The translations under genes and the position numbers were made by a program. From an uncultured Eubacteriales bacterium (lineage in GTDB: Bacteria > Bacillota > Clostridia > Oscillospirales > Butyricicoccaceae): 12,107 bases of DNA. Positions 5,773-12,107 of this stretch are shown here, in pieces; positions within the stretch are counted from its first letter, which is position 1; each line of letters starts with the position of its first letter. The notes below the pieces were generated by a model. That model was not told where the DNA came from and ran no database searches. It saw only the letters and a program-made list of their open reading frames with translations. The DNA is taken from the NCBI GenBank assembly GCA_910586105.1, contig CAJUGU010000074.1, positions 1 to 12,107 on the forward strand. Reading direction: 5' to 3'.

Positions 5773-6951
5773 ATGCTGATGAAGCAGGCGCGGGAGATGC
5801 TGGAAAACCGGCTGATCCCGTTCTGGGCGGCGCTGCGCGACGAGGAATACGGCGGGTTTTACGGCTGGATGGACGGCGGCCTCAAGGTCGACCGGTACGC
5901 CGAAAAGGGCTGCATCCTGAACAGCCGCATCCTCTGGTTTTTCTCCCGCTGCGCGCAGGAGCTGGGGCGGCAGGACTGTCTGGAGCTTGCGGGCCATGCC
6001 TATCGGTTCCTGACCGAAAAATGCCTTGACCGTTCCTGCGGCGGCGTGTATTGGAGCGTCGACTGCCGGGGCAGGCCGCTCGACGACAGCAAGCACACCT
6101 ATAATCAGGCGTTCGCGGTCTATGCGCTGTCCGCTTATTATGAAGTCTCCGGCGACCCGGAAGCGCTGACGTTGGCGCAGACGCTGTTTGAGCTGATCGA
6201 AAAGCGCTGCCGCGATCAGGGCGGCTATCTGGAAGCCTTTGACCGGGCGTTCCGTCCGGCGAGCAACGAAAAGCTGTCCGAAAACGGCGTGCTTGCCGAA
6301 CGCACGATGAATACCCTGCTGCACGTGTTTGAGGGATATGCAGGGCTGTATCAGGCGTCGCATGACGAGCGGGTCGGACGCGCGATGCGCTTCATTCTGG
6401 AAATCTACCGCGACCGGGTCTTCCATCCGGCGAAGCGGCGGCAGGAGGTCTTTTTCGACCTGCGCTACAACAGCCTGATCGACCTGCACAGCTACGGGCA
6501 TGACATCGAATCGAGCTGGCTGATCGACTGGGGCTGCGGCCTGCTCGATTCCCCGGCGCTCCGCGAGGAGATCGGCGCGATCGACCAGGCGCTTGCCCAT
6601 CATATTTTGGAGCGCGCCTATCAGGCAGGCTCGGTCCTCAACGAATGCGAAAACGGCGTGGACGACCCGGCCCGCGTCTGGTGGGTGCAGGCGGAGGCGG
6701 TGCTGGGCTTCCTGAACGCGTGGCGGAAGGAGCCGTCCTGCACGGCGTTCCGCGACGCGGCGGCGGAGATCTGGCGGTTTATCCGCGATAAGCTGGCCGA
6801 CCCGCGCCCCGGCGGCGAATGGTTCTGGGCGGTGGACGCGGACGGCGCGCCGATCCCCGGAAAGCCGGTCGTCGGGCCGTGGAAATGCCCCTACCACAAC
6901 GGGCGGATGTGTTTGGAGATCATAAGGAGGAAATTCGATGTACCATGCTGA
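5773..6951 (+). CDS. Cellobiose 2-epimerase (AGE superfamily), acting on mannobiose
   Basis: This 392-residue (alpha/alpha)6-barrel protein of the N-acylglucosamine 2-epimerase superfamily is most likely a cellobiose 2-epimerase. It would interconvert the reducing-end sugar of beta-1,4-mannobiose to give 4-O-beta-mannosyl-glucose. Numbered from the ATG at 5773, the key residues fall where I recall them in R. albus CE (389 residues): R52 in NSRILW, H184 in LLHVFEGY, H243/E246/W249 in SYGHDIESSW, W304 and E308 in VWWVQAEA. The last catalytic His is H375 in CPYHNGRMC, one off from H374 there. The start has AAAGGGGG eight bases upstream. It begins 15 bases after the first phosphorylase and overlaps the second one. 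Annotation pipelines may call it a renin-binding protein or GlcNAc epimerase; context argues against that. Confidence 0.9.
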   Translation: MLMKQAREMLENRLIPFWAALRDEEYGGFYGWMDGGLKVDRYAEKGCILNSRILWFFSRCAQELGRQDCLELAGHAYRFLTEKCLDRSCGGVYWSVDCRGRPLDDSKHTYNQAFAVYALSAYYEVSGDPEALTLAQTLFELIEKRCRDQGGYLEAFDRAFRPASNEKLSENGVLAERTMNTLLHVFEGYAGLYQASHDERVGRAMRFILEIYRDRVFHPAKRRQEVFFDLRYNSLIDLHSYGHDIESSWLIDWGCGLLDSPALREEIGAIDQALAHHILERAYQAGSVLNECENGVDDPARVWWVQAEAVLGFLNAWRKEPSCTAFRDAAAEIWRFIRDKLADPRPGGEWFWAVDADGAPIPGKPVVGPWKCPYHNGRMCLEIIRRKFDVPC

Positions 6952-8119
6952 ATACCTGCGGCAGCGGGAACGGCAGGAGGCGCTGCTCTCCCGCAAAAAC
7001 CGCCCCGCGGATTTTTACAACGGCGTTTTTACCCGCTGGGAATATCCGGTGCTGACCCGCGACCACGCGCCGCTGCACTGGCGCTACGACCTGGACCCGG
7101 AGACCAACCCGCTCTTCCTGGAGCGGCTGGGCGTCAACGCGGCGTTCAACGCCGGGGCGATCGAGCTGGACGGGAAATTTTATCTGGTCGCCCGGGTGGA
7201 AGGGAACGACCGCAAATCGTTTTTCGCGGTCGCCGAGAGCGAAAGCGGGGTGGACGGCTTCCGGTTCTGGGACTACCCGGTTGAGCTGCCCGACACCTGC
7301 CCGGAGGAGACCAACGTTTACGATATGCGCCTGACGAAGCACGAGGACGGCTGGATCTACGGCGTGTTCTGCTCGGAAAGCCACGACCCGAAAAGCGCCG
7401 ACCTGTCGGCGGCGGTCGCGGCGGCGGGCATCGTGCGGACGAAGGATCTGAAGACGTGGGAGCGGCTTCCAAACCTTGAAACGCTGCACTCGCCCCAGCA
7501 GCGCAACGTGTGCCTGCTGCCCGCGTTTGTCGATGGGAAGTACGCCTTTTACACCCGCCCGATGGACGATTTCATCGACACCGGTTCGGGCGGCGGCATC
7601 GGGTTCGGGCTGTGCGGCGATATCGCGCACGCCGTCATTGATGAGGAGCGGATTACCAGCCCCCGCCGCTATCATACGGTCACCGAGAGCAAAAACGGCG
7701 CGGGCGCGGTCCCCTTCCGCACCGAAAAGGGCTGGATTCACATTGCGCACGGCGTCCGGAATACGGCGGCAGGGCTGCGGTATGTGATCTACGCCTTTGC
7801 CTGCGACCTTGACGAGCCGTGGAAGGTGATCGCCGAACCGGGCGGCTATCTGATCGCGCCGCTCGGCGCGGAACGGGTCGGCGACGTATCGAATGTTGTA
7901 TTCACCAACGGCGCGGTCGTCCGGGAGGACGGGTCGGTCTACATTTATTATGCGTCGGACGACACCCGCCTGCACGTGGCGACGACGACGGTCGAGCGGA
8001 TCGTGGATTATGTCTTCCACACGCCCCGCGACGCGCTCCGCACGGCGGACTGCGTGAAGCAGCGCTGCGAACTGATTTCGAAAAACCTTGCGTTTATGGA
8101 ACGGATGGAGGGCAAATGA
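6938..8119 (+). CDS. GH130 4-O-beta-D-mannosyl-D-glucose phosphorylase
   Basis: This 393-residue protein is a GH130 subfamily 1 enzyme (mannosylglucose phosphorylase, EC 2.4.1.281), longer than the first GH130 as expected for the subfamily. It converts mannosyl-glucose plus phosphate to mannose-1-phosphate and glucose. The catalytic Asp is D129 in ETNVYDMRLTKHEDGWIYG, which closely follows the Bacteroides fragilis enzyme as I recall it. Other family features are YLVARVEGNDRKSFF, FYTRPMDDF, and IHIAHGVRNTAAGLRY in the phosphate-side region. The extended N-terminal helix region (about 1-40) is typical of this subfamily and supports oligomer formation. There is no signal peptide. The ATG lies inside the end of the epimerase gene (14 shared bases) with AAGGAGG seven bases upstream, so the pair that makes and uses mannosyl-glucose is translated together. 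Confidence 0.92.
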   Translation: MYHAEYLRQRERQEALLSRKNRPADFYNGVFTRWEYPVLTRDHAPLHWRYDLDPETNPLFLERLGVNAAFNAGAIELDGKFYLVARVEGNDRKSFFAVAESESGVDGFRFWDYPVELPDTCPEETNVYDMRLTKHEDGWIYGVFCSESHDPKSADLSAAVAAAGIVRTKDLKTWERLPNLETLHSPQQRNVCLLPAFVDGKYAFYTRPMDDFIDTGSGGGIGFGLCGDIAHAVIDEERITSPRRYHTVTESKNGAGAVPFRTEKGWIHIAHGVRNTAAGLRYVIYAFACDLDEPWKVIAEPGGYLIAPLGAERVGDVSNVVFTNGAVVREDGSVYIYYASDDTRLHVATTTVERIVDYVFHTPRDALRTADCVKQRCELISKNLAFMERMEGK

Positions 8120-8120
8120 T

Positions 8121-9647
8121 ATGCTGACGAAGGCGGCGGTCTTTTCGGACCATATGGTGCTCCAGCGTCGCCGCGCGATCCCGGTCTGGGGCGGCGCGGA
8201 GCCGGGGGAAACGGTTACGGTTTCCCTGAGCGCCGCGGCCGTATCCAGGACGGCGGATGCGGACGGGAGCTGGCGCGTCCTGCTTCCCGCGCAGGAGGCC
8301 GGAGGCCCGTATACGCTCACGATCCGCGGCGGACGGGAAGCGATCGTCCTGCATGACGTGCTGGTCGGCGAGGTCTGGCTTGCCGGCGGGCAGAGCAACA
8401 TGGAAATGGCGCTGCGCGACTGCAAGAACGGCAAACGCGAGGTCGCGGCCAGCGACTGCCCGCAGGTGCGGTTTTATAATGTACCCAAGCGCGCCGTGCT
8501 GGACGCGGAGCAGGCGCGCATGGAGGCGGAAAGCTGCTGGCAGCCCTGTTCGCCCGCGACGAGCGGGGACATGAGCGCAGTCGCCTACTTTTTCGCCCGC
8601 CGGGTCGCCGAAAGCCAGGGCGTCCCGGTCGGCGTGATCGACTGCTATTGGGGCGGCGCGTCCATCAGCTGCTGGATGAGCCGGGAGCAGCTGGAAAAGA
8701 GCCGCGCCGGGCAAACGTACATCGAGGATTACGCCGCGCTGGTCGGCGGCAAGACCGACGAGGAATACCAGCGCGAAATGGATGCCTACAACGCGGAGTG
8801 GGAAGCGTGGGACGCCCGCGTGCAGGCGCGCCGCGCGCAGGACCCGCACGTGACCTGGGAAACGCTGAATCAGGAATGCGGCGTTTGCCCGTGGCCGCAG
8901 CCTGCGGGCAATCAGTCGCCGTTCCGTCCGGCGGGGCTGTATGCGTGCATGGTGCGGCGGGTAGCGCCCTATGCGCTGCGCGGCTTCCTGTATTATCAGG
9001 GCGAGGAGGACGAGGCGCGGCACGCCGATTACGGCGCGATGCTGCACGCGCTGATCGACCAGTGGCGCGGGGACTGGGGCGACTGCGAGCTGCCGTTCCT
9101 GCTGGCGCAGCTTCCCATGTACTGCTCCCGCGAGGAATACGCGGCCCATCAGGACAGCAAGCACTGGGCGGCGCTGCGCGACTGGCAATGGAAGATCAGC
9201 CGGACGGTGCAGAATACCGGGATTGCCATTCTGGCGGACTGCGGCGAGTTCGACAATATCCACCCGCTCGATAAGAAAACGGTCGGGCTCCGGCTGGCAT
9301 TGCAGGCGCTTGCAAAGGTGTACGGCGAACCGGTCGTCGCCGACGGCCCCCGGCTCCGCGCGGTACAGCGGGAGGGTTCCCGGCTGTCGCTCCGTTTTGC
9401 GGATACGGCGGGACAGCTTACCGTGAAAGGCGATACGCTGGAAGGGTTCGAGCTGGCGGGCGCGGACGGCGCGTACCATCCCGCCCGCGCCGAAGCCGGG
9501 ACGGATTCGGTCACGGTCTGGTCGGACGAAGTGCCTGCGCCGGAGACCGTCCGCTATGCGTGGACGAACTACGGCCCGGCGGGGCTGTACAATGCGGCGG
9601 GGCTGCCCGCCGTCCCGTTCCGGACCGACCGCCAGCCCATTTCATAA
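8121..9647 (+). CDS. SGNH/SASA-family acetylesterase, likely mannooligosaccharide deacetylase
   Basis: This 508-residue protein has the architecture of 'sialate O-acetylesterase' proteins. An N-terminal beta-sandwich (about 1-85, FSDHMVLQR...IPVWG) is followed by an SGNH hydrolase core with nucleophile S92 in LAGGQSNMEM, the block YYQGEEDEARHADY, and the Asp-His pair D378/H381 in DNIHPLD. The C-terminal part ends YNAAGLPAVPFRTD, typical of the family. There is no signal peptide, so unlike secreted esterases it works on imported sugars. In this operon the natural role is removal of acetyl groups from mannooligosaccharides so that the phosphorylases can act, as CE2/CE17 esterases do in Roseburia. 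No sialic acid genes are nearby. The start at 8121 follows GGAGGG by eight bases and lies one base after the previous stop; the open frame extends upstream to a TTG at 8088 without a better site. Confidence 0.85.
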   Translation: MLTKAAVFSDHMVLQRRRAIPVWGGAEPGETVTVSLSAAAVSRTADADGSWRVLLPAQEAGGPYTLTIRGGREAIVLHDVLVGEVWLAGGQSNMEMALRDCKNGKREVAASDCPQVRFYNVPKRAVLDAEQARMEAESCWQPCSPATSGDMSAVAYFFARRVAESQGVPVGVIDCYWGGASISCWMSREQLEKSRAGQTYIEDYAALVGGKTDEEYQREMDAYNAEWEAWDARVQARRAQDPHVTWETLNQECGVCPWPQPAGNQSPFRPAGLYACMVRRVAPYALRGFLYYQGEEDEARHADYGAMLHALIDQWRGDWGDCELPFLLAQLPMYCSREEYAAHQDSKHWAALRDWQWKISRTVQNTGIAILADCGEFDNIHPLDKKTVGLRLALQALAKVYGEPVVADGPRLRAVQREGSRLSLRFADTAGQLTVKGDTLEGFELAGADGAYHPARAEAGTDSVTVWSDEVPAPETVRYAWTNYGPAGLYNAAGLPAVPFRTDRQPIS

Positions 9648-9663
9648 AGGAAAGGAGCCGCCT

Positions 9664-9867
9664 ATGTCTGAGCTTGTCTTTGGTATCCTCTGCATCGTGC
9701 TCGCCGTGCGCGTCCTGCGTATGCCGGAGGAACGCTTCCGCCGCCAGCTGGCTTTCCTGACCGGCGCCGGCCGGGCGGTCCCGGTCTGGTATTACCGGCT
9801 GCTGCGCAGCCTGTTCTGGGGCGTCGGCGCGGCGGGCGCCGCGATTCTTGTTTTCCTGTTTCTGTAA
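9664..9867 (+). CDS. Small two-helix membrane protein, unknown
   Basis: This 67-residue protein has a hydrophobic helix at about 2-18 and another at about 47-67, joined by a strongly basic loop (residues 16-49, several Arg, with RMPEERFRRQ). By the positive-inside rule both ends would face outward and the loop would lie in the cytoplasm. I do not recognise the family. The ATG at 9664 has AAAGGAG six bases upstream; longer forms starting near 9556 would overlap the esterase and lack a ribosome site. It sits 16 bases after the esterase and 12 before the YesL gene. It could be a small partner of YesL or of the transporter; that is speculation. Confidence 0.75.
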   Translation: MSELVFGILCIVLAVRVLRMPEERFRRQLAFLTGAGRAVPVWYYRLLRSLFWGVGAAGAAILVFLFL

Positions 9868-9879
9868 AGGGGTGCTGCT

Positions 9880-10548
9880 ATGTCAAGGCTGCAAATCGAC
9901 AATCCGTTTTTTACGAGGATGGGGAAGCTGGGCGACCTCGTGCTGCTCAATCTGGTATGGCTCGCCTGCTGCCTGCCCGTCGTGACGATCGGCGCCGCGA
10001 CCGCCGCGCTGTTCCGCGTGACCCGGAAAATGGCTGCGGATGAGGATTACCGGGCGGTCCCCGATTTCCTGCGCGCCTTCCGGGAAGGCTGGAAAACCGC
10101 GACCGCCGCATGGCTGATCCTCCTGCTGACCGGCGCGGTCTCCCTTGCCGACCTGCTGATCGGCGCGCAGACCGCCGGGACGCCGGGCGGGGCCTTTCTG
10201 GCGATCGGCGCGGCGCTGTGCGTGCTGTGGCTGGCGGCGGCCGGTATGTCGCTGCTCCTGCTGGCGCGTTACCGCTATACCGCGCGGCAGGCAATCGCCG
10301 ACGGGCTCCTGCTCAGCGCCGCCAACCCGCAGGTTACGCTGGCGGTCTTTGCGCTCGCCGCATGGATGCCGCTGCTGTTCTGGAAAAATCCCGAAGCATT
10401 CTTTTATATCCTGCCGCCGTGGCTGCTGATCGGCGGCGCACTGAGCGCATTATGCCTGACGGCGCTGATGCTGCCGGTCTATGCGAAAATCGAAGCACAC
10501 AGGGAGAAGGAAGATCATGGAGATATTGAAGCTGAAGCCCGCCTGTAA
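9880..10548 (+). CDS. YesL-like DUF624 membrane protein
   Basis: This 222-residue protein begins with the DUF624 signature: NPFF near residue 8, then GDLVLLNLVWLACCLPVVTIG with the conserved Pro, Gly and Thr, then ATAALF. I see about five hydrophobic helices (roughly 17-45, 73-95, 104-129, 151-168 and 176-201) and a charged cytoplasmic tail. Members such as B. subtilis YesL lie in operons for plant-polysaccharide oligosaccharide uptake beside permeases and YesM/YesN regulators. Their molecular role is unknown; a part in transport or sensing is presumed. The start at 9880 has AAAGGGG upstream. Its 3' end overlaps the isomerase gene by 32 bases. Confidence 0.88.
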   Translation: MSRLQIDNPFFTRMGKLGDLVLLNLVWLACCLPVVTIGAATAALFRVTRKMAADEDYRAVPDFLRAFREGWKTATAAWLILLLTGAVSLADLLIGAQTAGTPGGAFLAIGAALCVLWLAAAGMSLLLLARYRYTARQAIADGLLLSAANPQVTLAVFALAAWMPLLFWKNPEAFFYILPPWLLIGGALSALCLTALMLPVYAKIEAHREKEDHGDIEAEARL

Positions 10549-11449
10549 AAGCTATATCTGGGGCGGCGATACGTTGATCCGGGAATACAACAAGGAATTT
10601 GACCGCACGCCGCTTGCGGAGACGTGGGAGCTGTCCTGCCATCCGGACGGGCCTTCCCGCATCGTAAACGGGACATTCGCAGGGCGCACCCTGCGGGAAT
10701 ATCTTTCGGCAATGGGCAGGCGGGTGCTCGGAAGCAACTGCCAGGTGTTTTCGGAATTCCCGATCCTGATTAAATTCATCGACGCAAAGGATAACCTTTC
10801 CATCCAGGTGCATCCGAATAACATGGACGCGCTGGAAAACGAACGCCAGTACGGCAAAACCGAAATGTGGTATGTGCTGGATGCAAAGCCGGGGGCGTTT
10901 CTGTATCTGGGCTTTCAAAAGGAAATTTCCCGGCAGGAGCTCCGCGACCGGATCGCGGACCATACCCTGACCGAGGTCCTGAACGCCGTGCCGGTGAAAA
11001 AGGGCGACCTGTTTTACATCCCGGCGGGAACGGTGCACGCGATCTGCAAGGATATCATGATTGCGGAAATCCAGCAAAGCTCCAACGTGACCTACCGCGT
11101 TTACGATTACGGGCGCGCCGGAGCGGACGGCAGGCCGCGCCAGCTGCACATCGAGCAGGCGGCGGAGGTCATCAAGCTCGGGCCGCCGCGCCGCGACTAC
11201 AATTTCGGCGGGCATCTGGCGCGGAGCGCGTATTTTACGGCCGACCTGCTGGACGCGCCGGGGACGCTCGACTGCGACGAGGAGTCCTTTACCTCCATCC
11301 TGGTATTGGAGGGCGAAGGCGAGGTCCGCTGCGGCGCGGCTTCCGTTGCCTGCCGGAAGGGGGACAGCCTGTTTGTCCCGGCGGACAGCGGGCTGTGCAC
11401 CCTGTCGGGAAGCCTGCAAACGTTGTGCACGCGGGTCGGCACGATCTGA
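10517..11449 (+). CDS. manA: Mannose-6-phosphate isomerase, class I
   Basis: This 310-residue zinc enzyme of the cupin-fold type I family interconverts mannose-6-phosphate and fructose-6-phosphate in the cytoplasm. The length fits the short Bacillus-type ManA. Metal ligands are visible as Q97 and H99 in IQVHPNN, E116 in KTEMWYV and H174 in GTVHAI, and the active-site Arg is in NVTYRVYDYGR. The N-terminal KSYIWGG is typical. In this operon it takes mannose-1-phosphate released by the GH130 enzymes, after a mutase step, into glycolysis. The ATG at 10517 follows AGGGAGAAGGAAG and lies inside the end of the YesL gene. An upstream in-frame ATG at 10481 would deepen the overlap and add residues not typical of the family. 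Confidence 0.93.
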   Translation: MEILKLKPACKSYIWGGDTLIREYNKEFDRTPLAETWELSCHPDGPSRIVNGTFAGRTLREYLSAMGRRVLGSNCQVFSEFPILIKFIDAKDNLSIQVHPNNMDALENERQYGKTEMWYVLDAKPGAFLYLGFQKEISRQELRDRIADHTLTEVLNAVPVKKGDLFYIPAGTVHAICKDIMIAEIQQSSNVTYRVYDYGRAGADGRPRQLHIEQAAEVIKLGPPRRDYNFGGHLARSAYFTADLLDAPGTLDCDEESFTSILVLEGEGEVRCGAASVACRKGDSLFVPADSGLCTLSGSLQTLCTRVGTI

Positions 11450-11478
11450 GCCCGAACCCGCAGGAAGGGGATGCTGAT

Positions 11479-12107
11479 ATGGAATATCTGTCCGAAAAGG
11501 AACGCGTCCGCCGGCAGGTGCGGGAGACGCTCCCGCCGCGCAGACGGCTGCTGCACTGGTGGCACTATCACTGGATCTATGTCGCCGTGTCGGCGGCCGC
11601 CCTGCTGCTGATCGTTTATTTCACGGTACTGGCGCGGAGCAACCCCGCACCCGATTATACGGTCGGCTGGGTCGGTACGTATCCGCTTTCCCCGGAACAG
11701 GAATCCGCCGTTTCCAGCGGGCTTTCCCCGTTCGGCGAAGACCGGAACGGCGACGGGCAGGTCTGTATTACGGTACAGCAATACATCCTTGACCTGGAAG
11801 CGCTGGGACGGCGCGGCATGACCTCCGGCGAACGGGAATACGCCAGCCTGCTCGCGCTGGAAGCCGATCTGACCACCGGGCAAAGCGGACTGTTCCTGAC
11901 CGCGCAGCCCGCCGCCTTTCAGCGCTACGCCGGGGCGCTGCTCTATCTGGACGGTTCCGAACCGGCAGAGGGCGCTGCGGATTGGGAAAACATGGTCGTC
12001 CCGGTCGGCGGCGGGCTGTATCTGGGGGGCCGGGGCTGTTGGGTCGAGGAGCAGCGTCCGGGGCTGGACGCCGCCTGGGCGCTGTGGACGCGGTTCCGCG
12101 CCTCCGG
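11479..12107 (+). CDS. Membrane-anchored extracytoplasmic protein, unknown (partial)
   Basis: The frame is open from the ATG at 11479 to the window edge (209 visible codons, no stop), so the C-terminus is missing. A basic, aromatic N-terminus (RRRLLHWWHYHW) precedes a single membrane helix at about 32-51; the rest should be outside the cell. The external part starts APDYTVGWVG and holds DRNGDG at 88-93, like a calcium-binding EF-hand or dockerin loop. Later LEADLTTGQSGLFL recalls hypothetical membrane proteins of gut Clostridia, though I cannot name a family. A good ribosome site (AGGAAGGGG) and a 29-base gap place it in the operon. It could sense or bind sugar near the transporter; this is speculation. 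Confidence 0.8.
   Translation, partial: MEYLSEKERVRRQVRETLPPRRRLLHWWHYHWIYVAVSAAALLLIVYFTVLARSNPAPDYTVGWVGTYPLSPEQESAVSSGLSPFGEDRNGDGQVCITVQQYILDLEALGRRGMTSGEREYASLLALEADLTTGQSGLFLTAQPAAFQRYAGALLYLDGSEPAEGAADWENMVVPVGGGLYLGGRGCWVEEQRPGLDAAWALWTRFRAS

Noticed and set aside
4660..6996. 778-residue minus-strand open frame opposite GH130 and the epimerase
   Set aside because: It lies antisense to two genes with complete catalytic motifs; its composition is that of a GC-driven shadow.
1..12107. CRISPR array, tRNA or rRNA genes
   Set aside because: No regularly spaced repeat-spacer pattern and no tRNA or rRNA signature was seen on reading the window.

Overview
The window looks like part of a chromosome from a high-GC gut-type Firmicute (Clostridia, probably Oscillospiraceae/Ruminococcaceae). 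The reasons are strong GGAGG ribosome sites before nearly every gene, a lipoprotein-type sugar-binding protein with MalF/MalG-like permeases but no ATPase, a YesL/DUF624 membrane protein, and a BceR-like response regulator. The species cannot be named from sequence alone.

Left end (1-1316): a response-regulator gene cut by the window edge runs leftward (1-280). It is followed by AT-richer DNA with few genes, holding a truncated IS3-type transposase OrfA (663-956), a tiny minus-strand ORF of unknown meaning (880-975), and the promoter region of the main operon. That promoter (TTGATT-17 bp-TATAAT, 1236-1264) carries phased ATTTAG direct repeats that look like activator sites.

Main operon (1317 to beyond 12107, all plus strand, tightly packed): a solute-binding lipoprotein, two permeases, a GH130 mannooligosaccharide phosphorylase, a cellobiose 2-epimerase-type AGE enzyme, a second GH130 (4-O-beta-mannosyl-glucose phosphorylase), an SGNH/SASA acetylesterase without a signal peptide, a 67-residue two-helix membrane protein, a YesL/DUF624 membrane protein, a class I mannose-6-phosphate isomerase, and a membrane-anchored protein of unknown function cut by the right edge.

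Read together, the genes encode uptake and cytoplasmic phosphorolysis of (acetylated) beta-1,4-mannooligosaccharides. Oligosaccharides are imported, deacetylated, and shortened by the first GH130 to mannose-1-phosphate and mannobiose. The epimerase converts mannobiose to mannosyl-glucose, which the second GH130 splits into mannose-1-phosphate and glucose. After a mutase step encoded elsewhere, ManA passes mannose-6-phosphate to fructose-6-phosphate. This is the known mannan-utilisation logic of Ruminococcus and Roseburia. The undescribed parts are the esterase, the 67-residue protein, the last gene, and the putative operator array. No secreted mannanase, transporter ATPase, phosphomannomutase or transcription factor for the operon is seen in the window.
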